From contig BPHZ01000004.1 of assembly GCA_026003835.1 (NCBI GenBank), positions 62,001 through 126,000 of the forward strand: a stretch of DNA of 64,000 bases. The letters are read 5' to 3'. This DNA is from Herpetosiphonaceae bacterium. Lineage in GTDB: Bacteria > Chloroflexota > Chloroflexia > Chloroflexales > Herpetosiphonaceae. A model generated the notes under the pieces. That model did no database searches and was not told where the DNA came from. It saw nothing but the letters and a program-made list of their open reading frames with translations. Positions within the stretch are counted from its first letter, which is position 1; the number at the start of each line of letters is the position of its first letter. This document shows, piece by piece, positions 35,246 through 43,766 of the stretch. Both the position numbers and the translations under genes were made by a program.

Positions 35246-36389
35246 TCAGACACGTTCTCTCAGTCGCGCGCGCTTATCGTGAGGCAGGCGGCGTGAGAGG
35301 GTGTAGAGCAGCGTCAGGAGCGAGACGCCGAGGATCAGCAAGAGATAGAGTTTGGCTCTCCCACTGGGCAGCAGCAATGCCATCAGCCCGGGAAGACCGG
35401 TCACTGCATAGTAGAACAGCGCGACTTGCCGCTGTGAAAAGCCCAGGTCAAAGAGACGATGATGAAGATGATCGCGGCCGGCACGATGAGCGCCGCGCCC
35501 CTGGATCGTGCGGTAGATGATCAGCCAGGCGACATCCAGGATTGGCACTGCCAGCACCAGTAGCGCTGTAGCGAGCTTGGCTCCTCCGATGATCGCGCTC
35601 AGCGCAAGAATGTAGCCCAAGGTCATCGCTCCAGAATCGCCCATAAAGATGCGCGCGGGATGGAAGTTGAAGGGCAGAAAGCCCAAACAGGCACCGGCCA
35701 GCGCCAACGGCAGGAGAGCGACAGTAATCTGTCCCTGCTTAAGCGCGTGCAGCGCCAGAATGACCGAGGCGATCAGCGCGATTCCATCGGCCAGCCCATC
35801 GAGTCCATCCACCATATTGAGGGTATTCATCATGCCGACGATCCAAAGGATCGTCGCGGCGATCGCCAGCGGCGGCCAGATGTCGTGGAGATGGATCTGA
35901 GTGCCGCTGATGGGATTTTGAAAAGCGGTCAGAATAATCCCATTAGCTCCGCCCTGGTTGATCGGCGTTGGCGGATGGAGCTGCTGCTCCCACAGGTAGG
36001 GGCCGACAGCGATCACTGCCGCGGCGATCTGCCAGAACAGCTTAACGCCAGGGGAGAGGTCGCGCAGATCGTCCACCAGCATGACGGCAAAGGTCAGCGT
36101 TGCGCCGGCGACCAGCAGCAACAGGTGGAACGTCTCCCGTTGGAAGCGCTCCAGCATCTCTGGAGGGCTGGCGGGCGGCGCGAGCACAAAGCTGAGCAGC
36201 AGCGCCACGAGGAACCCCCCCGTAAATGGCAATGCCGCCAAGGCGCGAGGTCGGCTGGCTATGTACACGGCGCGGGTCGGGCTTATCGAGCCAGCCGCGC
36301 CGTTCCGAGAGCCGAATAACAGGCTTGACGAGCGCTGCTGTCACCAGCGCTCCCGTCGCTACGGTCAAGAACAGCGTTAGAATCAGCAC
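35246..36389 (-). pseudogene. MraY/WecA-family glycosyl-1-phosphate transferase, frameshifted in a C7 run
   Basis: Two minus-strand frames (36042-36389 and 35246-36268) are one gene. The first encodes the N-terminal helix and DKPDPRRVHSQPTSRLGGIAIYGG. The second continues FLVALLLSFVL, with the catalytic Asp pair in AVMLVDDLRDLSPGVKL, NMVDGLDGLADGIALI, FMGDSGAMTLGYILAL and the loop DHLHHRLFDLGFS. The shift is one extra C in the seven-C run at 36214-36220; six would restore a protein of about 380 aa with 11 helices. The enzyme moves a sugar-1-phosphate onto undecaprenyl phosphate (WecA/TagO-like). GTG start. It could be slippage, phase variation or a sequencing error. Confidence 0.85.
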
Positions 36390-36421
36390 AGGTTCTCTTG
36401 TCTAGATAGAAAACGCTCCCT

Positions 36422-36427
36422 ATTATA
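36422..36427 (-). promoter_or_regulatory. Extended -10 element of the MraY/WecA-like gene
   Basis: Minus-strand TGCTATAAT, 33 nt upstream of the GTG start, identical in sequence to the mre operon element. Confidence 0.45.
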
Positions 36428-36469
36428 GCATGTGATAGGCCACCGGCGACTCGTGCTGCCCCGTAGACC

Positions 36470-36594
36470 CAGGGCCATGGCACCGTCCACACGCTGATCG
36501 CGCAGCGACGCGAAAAACGGAGGTTTGTGGGTGTCCCCTACCCCCCATTCTGCCTGTTGGGGAGGGGTCATACGGCGACGATGCCATGGCCCTG
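36470..36594. repeat. Large intergenic inverted repeat
   Basis: Perfect 13-bp arms CAGGGCCATGGCA (36470-36482) and TGCCATGGCCCTG (36582-36594). They enclose a 99-nt interior with its own pairing (CCCCTACCCCCC with TTGGGGAGGGG, and CGCG-cagcga-CGCG). Not the same family as the dispersed GGAGGGGC repeat. It lies between divergent genes; the 340-bp gap 36390-36729 otherwise holds only promoters. Confidence 0.7.
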
Positions 36595-36656
36595 CCGTAG
36601 CTCTTACGGCGAACGTATGAGTGTAGGCTTCGTTAGCGAAGAGTCATTCGAGCGGA

Positions 36657-36686
36657 TTGTCGCCCTTGTGGGGCGCGTGCTATCAT
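36657..36686 (+). promoter_or_regulatory. Promoter of the Ser/Thr kinase gene
   Basis: TTGTCG (36657-36662), 18-bp spacer, TATCAT (36681-36686); the ATG is 43 nt further on. Confidence 0.5.
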
Positions 36687-36729
36687 ACGGACGACCGATA
36701 TTCCCACGTATGCGGCAAGGAGGCGGCCG

Positions 36730-38043
36730 ATGACCGAGGTCGGCAGTTCATTGAACAATCGTTATCGCCTGGATCGCAAGATCGGCGAAGGTGGCTTTGC
36801 CGAGGTGTTCCTGGCTACAGACCTTGAGCTCGGTCGTCAGGTTGCGGTTAAAGTCATGGCGCGGTCCTGGGCACGCGACCAGGAGTTTATTCGCCGCTTT
36901 CGGACGGAAGCGCGTGCCGTCGCTGCTCTCGACCATCCACATATCCTGCCGATTTACGACTTCGGCACGGCAAACGATATGCCCTTCCTGGTTATGCCGT
37001 TTGCCGCCGGCGGCACACTTGCGACCCGTATCAAGCAGCGGCCGTCCCCAGCAGAGATTGTGCGCTACCTGCGCGAGATTAGCTCGGCGTTGGACTATGC
37101 CCATCAACAGCGCATCGTCCACCGCGATATTAAACCGACCAACATTCTTATTCATCGCGATGGGCGGCTTGTACTGACCGACTTCGGGCTGGCAAAGCTG
37201 ATCGATAACCTTACGACTGCTGCCCAGACTCAGGTGCTGGGGACGGCTGCCTATATGGCGCCTGAACAGTTCCAGGGCCTGGTAAGCCCTGCCAGCGACA
37301 TCTATGCCCTGGGAGTCATGCTCTATGAAATGGTGGTCGGCAAACTCCCTTACGAAGGCAACACACGCGAGGTGCTGCTGGCACACTTCCAGGCGACTCC
37401 TGCCTCGCTGGTTGGGCACCCAGCCACACAAGGCATGCCGCCGGCTGTCGTCGCAGCGCTTGATCGGGTCATGCAGCGCGCGCTCGCCAAGCACCCCGCC
37501 GACCGCTACCCCTCTTGTCAGGCGCTCTATGAGGCGTTTGCCTCGGCGCTTGGCGCCGGTGGCGCTGGAGAAGAGCGGGTGCAGCCGGACGCGACTCAGG
37601 TAGGGCCATCCAAGCCCGCGCCACTGCCGTCCCCAGCAGATTCCGAGGCGACGATTATTGCGCCGCCGCCTGTGCAGCCCAGACCGGTGGCGCTCCGGCC
37701 GCCCCGCCTGATTGTGACTACCGAGCCTGACCAGGGGGTGCGGCTGACATTTGAGCTGACGGATGAGCATATGACCCTCGGGCGGGAGGCTGATAATGCC
37801 CTCTGTGTTCCGTTTTCCATCGTCTCGCGCCGACATGCGGCGCTGCAGCGCATCGCCTCGGGATCGAGAGGGCCTCAGTATAAAATCGTCGATCTTAAAT
37901 CGGTTAACCATCTGTACTTCCAGGGCCGGGAGATCATGGAGCGCGTCTTAGAGGACGGCGATGTGATCGAAATCGGCGTACGCGGCTTTGGCCCATATAT
38001 CGTTCGCCTGATGTACCAGGCGCCGGTCCCTGGTGTTGAATAG
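36730..38043 (+). CDS. Soluble Ser/Thr protein kinase (PknB-like) with C-terminal FHA domain
   Basis: 437 aa. Hanks-type kinase domain at about 12-275: glycine loop IGEGGFAEVF, VAVK lysine (K40-41), catalytic loop HRDIKPTN (D133), DFG (151-153) and APE in AYMAPEQF. Residues 276-325 form a Pro-rich linker. The C-terminal FHA domain (about 328-430) has GREADNALCVPF and SRRHA, but the usual NGT/NG segment is altered (SVNHLYFQGR), so phosphothreonine reading is uncertain. No TM or PASTA repeats, so a cytosolic sensor-less kinase. AAGGAGG precedes ATG. It begins the 36.7-42.7 kb FHA/cNMP locus and could phosphorylate the two following proteins. Confidence 0.93.
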   Translation: MTEVGSSLNNRYRLDRKIGEGGFAEVFLATDLELGRQVAVKVMARSWARDQEFIRRFRTEARAVAALDHPHILPIYDFGTANDMPFLVMPFAAGGTLATRIKQRPSPAEIVRYLREISSALDYAHQQRIVHRDIKPTNILIHRDGRLVLTDFGLAKLIDNLTTAAQTQVLGTAAYMAPEQFQGLVSPASDIYALGVMLYEMVVGKLPYEGNTREVLLAHFQATPASLVGHPATQGMPPAVVAALDRVMQRALAKHPADRYPSCQALYEAFASALGAGGAGEERVQPDATQVGPSKPAPLPSPADSEATIIAPPPVQPRPVALRPPRLIVTTEPDQGVRLTFELTDEHMTLGREADNALCVPFSIVSRRHAALQRIASGSRGPQYKIVDLKSVNHLYFQGREIMERVLEDGDVIEIGVRGFGPYIVRLMYQAPVPGVE

Positions 38044-38063
38044 CTAACATAGGTAGTGTTAGC
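38043..38063 (+). terminator. Short hairpin right after the kinase gene
   Basis: GCTAACA / TGTTAGC, 7-bp stem with a 7-nt loop, beginning at the kinase stop codon. No U-run. It is followed at once by a strong promoter. Confidence 0.35.
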
Positions 38064-38397
38064 GATCCATCTTGACATGGCAGATCCGAGATGCTATCCT
38101 ACGCAGTGCAGCGGACATCCTTCCTGATGAAAGCGACCAGTACAGGCTTTTACTGACCAGCGGGTGGATGGAGCGCATCTCGCTGCCGATAGATGAGAAG
38201 AGAAGGCCACTCCCGCCACACCACGCGCTTCTTCCTGGAACCTGGCCGAGGAGTCCATAGTTCGCTACTGGTCGGCACCATCTGTGCCTTACCTCATGGC
38301 GGTCGTTGCGAGGATAGAACGGCTTCCTCGTGTGGATAACAGCCCTGCCTGACGGTTAGCCGTCGTTAAAAACAACTAGAGTCCTGCGGAGGCTCCT
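38044..38397. other. Intergenic region with promoter and long untranslated leader
   Basis: 354 bp between the kinase and the membrane FHA protein. Contains the hairpin and promoter listed separately. The remaining 290 nt show no supported open frame and no riboswitch class I recognise. Confidence 0.5.
38072..38100 (+). promoter_or_regulatory. Strong sigma70-type promoter for the cNMP/FHA membrane protein gene
   Basis: Consensus TTGACA (38072-38077), exactly 17-bp spacer, TATCCT (38095-38100). The ATG is at 38398, so a leader of about 290 nt would follow. Confidence 0.6.
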
Positions 38398-40491
38398 ATG
38401 CTAGGTCAGCTTGTTCGTCTTGCGAAGGGCCGTGAGTGGCAGTGGAACGCAGTTGCCATCACAGCGCTCGGCACCCTCCTCCTGGTCATGAATGCTTACT
38501 ATCTAGGGTGGCCGCTATGGGGCATCGCGCTGATGGCCATCATCCCCTGGGTGCCCCTCGTCACAATGAAGGTGCTGTGGAGCAGCAAGCACTATGGGTT
38601 TATGGCTATTTTCTTTGCCATTATGATCTTGCAGCTCGGCCACTTCGGGGAGCATTTCATCCAGCTCCTTCAATTCATCACTTCGCCGAACTGCACCTGG
38701 GGCTGGCAGCGTGGTTGTCCGGACGCTCACGGTATCTTTAGCGCGCTGGATAACGAGACGGTCCATTTCGTCTGGGATGGCCTGGTATTGGTGGCTACAC
38801 TTGTCGTTCGCTGGCACTTCCGCCATGTGAAGAATGTCTGGCTCTCGCTCGCCGTGATCGCCGCCGGGCTACATCAGATCGAGCATACCTATCTGTGGTT
38901 TACCTACTTTTTCTACCGCGAGATCTGGGACAACGGCGGCTTCTTCTTCAGCCTTTACCTGCCCTCCAAGAGCGTCCATGCGGGCATCCTGGGCCTTGAC
39001 GGTGTACTGGGCACACTGTTCCCAACGCTAAATTCCATCCTACCCTCTCGCATCAATCTGCACTTCGTCTATAACACCGTGGTGCTCAGCACCATGACCG
39101 GCGCCTTTCTCACCCAGACGCGCTACATTTATGATGAATGGCTGGCGAAGGCGCTGCCACGCCTGAGCGATGAGCAGCTTATCGCGGCGACGCAAAAGGC
39201 CGGGGTTACGCTGTTTCCGGCGGGCTCGACCATCTTCAGCCAGGGCGATCCTGCCGACAAGCTCTATATCATCAGTAAGGGCCAGGTTGAGGTACTGCGC
39301 CGTGAGCGGAACGGTACAGAGGTACCGATCGCGCGGCTGGCCGAGGGTCAGTACTTCGGCGAGATCGGTGTGCTTGGCCGTACCCAGCGCACGGCGACGG
39401 TGCGAGCCGTTACCGATGTCGAGGCGCTGGTGCTCAACCTTGAACTCTTCAAGGAGATGATGGCCTCATCGGCGGAGGCGTACAAAGATGTCGACGTGGT
39501 GCTGCGCCGCCGCCTGGTTCAGCTTGGCGCTGTGCATGGTCTGGCGTTGAAGGATGCAGTAGAGGCCGACTCAGATACGGTGTTGCGTACAAAGATGATC
39601 CGCGATCGGCTACAGCTTCTCCAGGATGCCGAACTGCGGCAGGTTCTCGGCTCGCCGATCGGCAGCAGCCCTGCGGTCTACGCTCACCAGCAGCCGGCGC
39701 TGGCGGCAGTGGCTACGCCGGTAGCTGCCCAGCCTGCCCGTGCTGAAGCAGCCGTTGAGAGCCGGCAACAGCCTGCGGGTGAGCAGACGGTAGTCGCGCA
39801 ACCGGCTGCATCCGGCCAGCTGCGCGGCGTGTTGCAAGTAACGGCCGGCCCGTCAGCCGGGACCCGTCTGGAGATCCGTGGGCAGCGGGTTCTTATCGGG
39901 CGCCGCGGCGCGACGCCGAGCCCTGGGGCGCTGGTGCTGGAACTCGATGATAAGCAGGTCTCGCGCCAACACCTGGAGATCAGCGAGCAGGCCGATGGGC
40001 TGTATGTGCGCGACCTTGGCTCGGCCAATGGCTCCTGGCTCAACGGGCAGCGTCTTGGCGGCGATGCTGTGCGCCTGGCGCATAACGCCGAGTTACGCCT
40101 GGGGCCCACAACTACTCTGACCTTCAGCGCGGCCGCGCCGGAGCATCCCAGCGTCCCCCCTGCTCAGAGCGCGCGCCGTCTTGGCTCGCTGATGCTGCGT
40201 AGTGGCGCAGCCGCCGGAACGCGTTTTGAGATCAACGGCCCACGGACGATCGTTGGTCGAGCAGGGACGGGCGGCAGCTCCGATGCGACACTGATCCAGA
40301 TCGACGACAAGCGTATTTCGCGCCAGCACCTGGAGATCAGCGAGCAGGGCGACGGGCTGTATGTGCGCGACCTTGGCTCGGCTAACGGCTCCTGGCTCAA
40401 TGGCCGGCAGCTCGGCGGCGAGCCTGTACGCCTTGAGAACGGCGCGGAGCTGCGGCTGGGCTCCGATTGTGTACTGGTTTATCAGGCGTAA
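38398..40491 (+). CDS. His-rich integral membrane protein with cyclic-nucleotide-binding domain and two FHA domains
   Basis: 697 aa from an ATG after GGAGG. Residues 1-240 form about six or seven membrane helices rich in His: GHFGEHF (H82, H86), TVHFVWDG (H123), RWHFRH (H140, H143), LHQIEH (H159, H163), SVHAG (H194), NLHFVY (H222). The spacing suggests heme or metal ligands, but I do not recognise the family. A CRP-like cNMP domain spans about 258-370 (FPAGSTIFSQGDPADKLYIIS, EGQYFGEIGVLG, RTATVRA). A Pro/Ala linker is followed by two FHA domains (about 478-575 and 597-695), each with GR, SRQHLEIS and GSANGSWLNG. The two FHA units are near-identical in DNA. Flanked by a kinase and a cNMP/FHA dehydrogenase. 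Confidence 0.88.
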   Translation: MLGQLVRLAKGREWQWNAVAITALGTLLLVMNAYYLGWPLWGIALMAIIPWVPLVTMKVLWSSKHYGFMAIFFAIMILQLGHFGEHFIQLLQFITSPNCTWGWQRGCPDAHGIFSALDNETVHFVWDGLVLVATLVVRWHFRHVKNVWLSLAVIAAGLHQIEHTYLWFTYFFYREIWDNGGFFFSLYLPSKSVHAGILGLDGVLGTLFPTLNSILPSRINLHFVYNTVVLSTMTGAFLTQTRYIYDEWLAKALPRLSDEQLIAATQKAGVTLFPAGSTIFSQGDPADKLYIISKGQVEVLRRERNGTEVPIARLAEGQYFGEIGVLGRTQRTATVRAVTDVEALVLNLELFKEMMASSAEAYKDVDVVLRRRLVQLGAVHGLALKDAVEADSDTVLRTKMIRDRLQLLQDAELRQVLGSPIGSSPAVYAHQQPALAAVATPVAAQPARAEAAVESRQQPAGEQTVVAQPAASGQLRGVLQVTAGPSAGTRLEIRGQRVLIGRRGATPSPGALVLELDDKQVSRQHLEISEQADGLYVRDLGSANGSWLNGQRLGGDAVRLAHNAELRLGPTTTLTFSAAAPEHPSVPPAQSARRLGSLMLRSGAAAGTRFEINGPRTIVGRAGTGGSSDATLIQIDDKRISRQHLEISEQGDGLYVRDLGSANGSWLNGRQLGGEPVRLENGAELRLGSDCVLVYQA

Positions 40492-40524
40492 CTGCAAATA
40501 CAACCGGCGCTGATCTCATGAGGG

Positions 40525-40590
40525 CCACATGTGAACACAGAGAGATACAGAGGGAGTGTCAGGTCTCTGTTGGTCTGTGTTCATCTGTGG
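40525..40590. repeat. Intergenic palindrome of the ACACAGA type
   Basis: CCACAtgTGAACACAGA (40525-40541) pairs with TCTGTGTTCAtcTGTGG (40574-40590), with further internal pairing of AGATACAGAG and CTCTGT. A hairpin of about 66 nt between the membrane FHA protein and dehydrogenase genes. As I recall, similar ACACAGA-rich intergenic sequences occur in unrelated phyla. Confidence 0.65.
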
Positions 40591-40618
40591 CTTATTGCTC
40601 GACGAAAGGTTCACTCTG

Positions 40619-42697
40619 ATGCACGGACAACCTTCCGATAAGCGGCGTATCCTGATCCTTGGCGGCGGGTTTGGTGGGGTGACGACGGCCCAATATCTGC
40701 AGCGCCACTTTCGAAACGATCCGGGCGTGGAGATCACGCTGGTTAATCGGGATAACTACTTTGTGTTTGTGCCGATGTTGCCATCGGCTGCTTCGGGCTC
40801 GATCGCAACCCTGCATATCCTCAACCCCATCCGCCGCATGATTCCCGGCGTGCGCTTCCGCGCCGAGGAGATTCTCGGCATTGACCTACGCCGGCGCGAA
40901 GTGACGACGGTCTCGCCAATCACCGGGCGCGAGGCTCGCCTTGGCTACGACCAGCTGGTGCTTGCGCTCGGCAATACGGTAAATCTCGCCTCGATGCCAG
41001 GGGTCGCTCAGCACGGGAAGACGATGAAAAGTCTCGGCGATGCGCTGCACCTGCGGAATCATGTGATCGCGATGCTGGAGGCCGCGGATGTTGAGACCGA
41101 CCCGCGTATCCGGCAGGAGTTGCTGACCTTTGTGGTGGCGGGTGGTGGCTTCAGCGGCGTGGAGACAATTGGTGAGCTTAACGATCTCGTTCATGCTATT
41201 GCCCGGAGCTACCCGTCGATTACACGAGAGAATATCAAGGCCATCCTGCTGCACAGCGGCGACCGCATTCTACCTGAAGTTGACACAGGGCTGGCCGATT
41301 TTGCGCTCAAGAAACTGCGTGAGCGTGGCGTGGATGTGCGGCTCAAGGTTCGCATCGCCGCTGCGACTCCGCGTGAGGCAATCCTCAATACAGGTGAGCG
41401 TATCCCAACCCGCACGCTGGTGGTAACCGTAGGTGCGTCGACCAACCCGGTGCTGGCGCCGCTGCCGCTGCCCAAGGAGCGCGGGCGCATCGTTACCGAT
41501 CAGTTTATGCAAGTTGTCGATATGCCCGGCATCTGGGCGCTCGGCGATAACGCCGCCGTCCCCAATGCCGCCTCCAATGGTGAGTTTTCTCCGCCGACCG
41601 CGCAGTATGCGCTGCGCCAGGGAAAGCGACTCGCCGAGAATCTGGCAGCGCTGCTGCGCGGTCGTCCCGAAGAGCGTAAGCCTTTTGCGTTTCCGGGCCT
41701 CGGCCAGCTCTGTATCGTCGGTCACCGGGCGGGTGTTGCCCAGTTGAAGGGCGGTATCAAACTCTCGGGCTTCCTTGGCTGGCTCATGTGGCGCAATATT
41801 TACCTCTCGAAGCTGCCGGGTTGGGATCGCAAGGTGCGCGTTGGGCTCGACTGGCTGTTGGATCTGATCTTCCCCCGCGAGCTTTCGCAAATCAGCCTGG
41901 GCCGTACCCAGGTGGTCAATCAGGCTCACTACGAGGCGGGCGATTATGTCTTTCGTCAAGGCGATGTGGGTGACCAGTTCTATGTGGTAATCTCCGGTGA
42001 GGTTGAGATCGTGCGGGAGCTGCCCAACGGGCAGCAGACGGTGTTGGCCCGGCTCGGCCCAGGCGAGCACTTCGGCGAGTCGGCGCTGATGACCGGCCGG
42101 CGTCGTAACGCGAGCGTTCGGGCTGTCGGACCCGTCGATCTGATGGTCCTAGGGCGTGACGAATTCAATAGCCTGGCTGGAGCCTGGATCAAATTCTCTG
42201 AGAGTGTGCAGGCCCTGGCGCAGGAGCGAGATATACAGCTTCCCGCGCTCGATCGGAGCCGCGACCTACGCACAGCGCTGATGACCTCGGTGCTTGGCCC
42301 GCACCTGGCCGGTCTCGTTCCACCCGTGATCGCTAAAGGGGCACAGGCTGCGCAGCAGCCCGCTCCACAGGTCGCCCCGCCTGTGCCGATGCCGCCCCCG
42401 TCGCCAGCGCTTGTGCGCAGCGATGGGGCTGAGCTTCCGCTGGAAGGCGAGTTGCTATCGATTGGCCGCGCTCCTGAGAACCATCTTGTTATCGATGATA
42501 AGCAGGCCTCCCGCCGCCATGCGCTGCTACGCCGCGAAGATGGACGCTATGTGCTGGAAGACGCGGGATCCGCCAATGGCACCTTTGTCAATGGTCAGCG
42601 CATTCAACGACACCTGCTGGCGCCGGGAGATGTGATCAAGATCGGCGATACCATCTTGAGCTACAAGGAGCCTGTTATCGCAACAGGTAGTAGCTAG
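40619..42697 (+). CDS. Type II NADH dehydrogenase-like flavoprotein fused to cNMP-binding and FHA domains
   Basis: 692 aa. Residues 1-420 are a two-dinucleotide-binding flavoprotein of the NDH-2/sulfide-quinone reductase superfamily: FAD motif ILILGGGFGGVTTA (15-20), NAD motif FVVAGGGFSGVE (175-180), and the second FAD contact GIWALGDNAAVPN (305-314). A C-terminal amphipathic and hydrophobic stretch (LSGFLGWLMWRNIYLSKLPG) resembles the NDH-2 membrane anchor. Residues 430-525 are a CRP-like cNMP domain (EAGDYVFRQGDVGDQFYVVIS, GEHFGESALM). A Pro-rich linker leads to an FHA domain (about 605-680: IGRAPENHLVIDDKQASRRHA, GSANGTFVNG). It probably oxidises NADH with quinone under control of the two signalling domains. 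The ATG at 40619 follows GAAAGG. Confidence 0.88.
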   Translation: MHGQPSDKRRILILGGGFGGVTTAQYLQRHFRNDPGVEITLVNRDNYFVFVPMLPSAASGSIATLHILNPIRRMIPGVRFRAEEILGIDLRRREVTTVSPITGREARLGYDQLVLALGNTVNLASMPGVAQHGKTMKSLGDALHLRNHVIAMLEAADVETDPRIRQELLTFVVAGGGFSGVETIGELNDLVHAIARSYPSITRENIKAILLHSGDRILPEVDTGLADFALKKLRERGVDVRLKVRIAAATPREAILNTGERIPTRTLVVTVGASTNPVLAPLPLPKERGRIVTDQFMQVVDMPGIWALGDNAAVPNAASNGEFSPPTAQYALRQGKRLAENLAALLRGRPEERKPFAFPGLGQLCIVGHRAGVAQLKGGIKLSGFLGWLMWRNIYLSKLPGWDRKVRVGLDWLLDLIFPRELSQISLGRTQVVNQAHYEAGDYVFRQGDVGDQFYVVISGEVEIVRELPNGQQTVLARLGPGEHFGESALMTGRRRNASVRAVGPVDLMVLGRDEFNSLAGAWIKFSESVQALAQERDIQLPALDRSRDLRTALMTSVLGPHLAGLVPPVIAKGAQAAQQPAPQVAPPVPMPPPSPALVRSDGAELPLEGELLSIGRAPENHLVIDDKQASRRHALLRREDGRYVLEDAGSANGTFVNGQRIQRHLLAPGDVIKIGDTILSYKEPVIATGSS

Positions 42698-42706
42698 ATA
42701 CTCCCG

Positions 42707-43687
42707 CTAGACCTCCAGCACCGCTGCGGCGTGCACGCCCTGCGCCTCCGGCAGGAGTGGCCGCCATTCCAGTGTTGCGAGCGGCGCGGCAATAAGCCTG
42801 CCGTTGGAGAGCACCGCCAGGAGTTCGTCGCCGATTTGGAGGAATCGCTCGACCATGTGGCGACGCCACGGGGTATCCAGCCCCGCCGATGCGTCGTGCC
42901 AGCTGCGCCCCCCATCGCGTGTCTCCTCAATGCGCCCGTTGCGGTCGACCCCTGATGCCGGGCCGAGAATCAGATGGTCGGGATCATTCGGGTCAAGCCA
43001 GACAGCTCGAGCGTAACAGTCGGCGTAGAGCGGCTCCCAGGATGCGCCGCCGTCTACCGAGCGGTAAAAGCCGCCGCCGGTTGGGGCAAAGACCAGGTCG
43101 GGAGACGAGGGATGGACCTCAATCGAGTGGACGTCAGGATGGATGCGCGGCGGTGGGGGATCATCGTTGTGTGGGTTCTCGCCGCTGCCGCCGGTCAGTC
43201 GCCAGGTCTTGCCGCCATCATCTGAGCGCAGCACCCCGCCGGTCTCTACAGCGGCGTAGCCGCGCTGGCCGTGAAAAGCAAAGCCACGGATGCAGCCGGC
43301 TCTGGGCGAGTAGGGCAGCCACCACCCATAACGATCGCGCAGCGCTTCCACCTCCGGGCAGGCACGCCACGTCGCTGCGCCATCATATGAGATGAAGATA
43401 CCGGCAGGTTCTGTGCCGGCGAACTCGCGGTCGGAGATCGCCGGGTGATAGGCCAGCCAGCGTACATAGCGGATATCCAACCCCTTACTTGCCTCCTCCC
43501 AAGTCTCGCCGCCATCGTCTGAGCGGAAGACGCCTGCGCGGGTGCCGGCGAGGATGGTACCCTCGCGGGCGATGACGCTTGTCACCTGGCGATCCCGCAG
43601 CCCGGCAGCGCTGGGCTGCCAGCCCTCCCCGGCGCGTCTGTAAACCTCAACACCGTGATCTGTTGCAAGAATAAGCCGTTGTTCCAT
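42707..43687 (-). CDS. Asp-box (BNR) beta-propeller protein, sialidase/VPS10/Ycf48-like fold
   Basis: 326 aa without a signal peptide. At least five Asp-box repeats are visible: SDDGGETW, SYDGAATW, SDDGGKTW, SVDGGASW and TRDGGRSW, each closing one propeller blade. No sialidase catalytic residues (arginine triad, nucleophile Tyr) are obvious, so this is a scaffold-type propeller like those called exo-alpha-sialidase or photosystem stability factor by similarity. Convergent with the dehydrogenase gene, 9 bp away. Confidence 0.85.
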   Translation of the reverse strand: MEQRLILATDHGVEVYRRAGEGWQPSAAGLRDRQVTSVIAREGTILAGTRAGVFRSDDGGETWEEASKGLDIRYVRWLAYHPAISDREFAGTEPAGIFISYDGAATWRACPEVEALRDRYGWWLPYSPRAGCIRGFAFHGQRGYAAVETGGVLRSDDGGKTWRLTGGSGENPHNDDPPPPRIHPDVHSIEVHPSSPDLVFAPTGGGFYRSVDGGASWEPLYADCYARAVWLDPNDPDHLILGPASGVDRNGRIEETRDGGRSWHDASAGLDTPWRRHMVERFLQIGDELLAVLSNGRLIAAPLATLEWRPLLPEAQGVHAAAVLEV

Positions 43688-43766
43688 ATGATCTGACCTC
43701 CTGCCTGCAATCTATGCCGGCTTTCCTGTTATCCACCATAGCTGCATCAGGTTTAGCGTACCGCAA

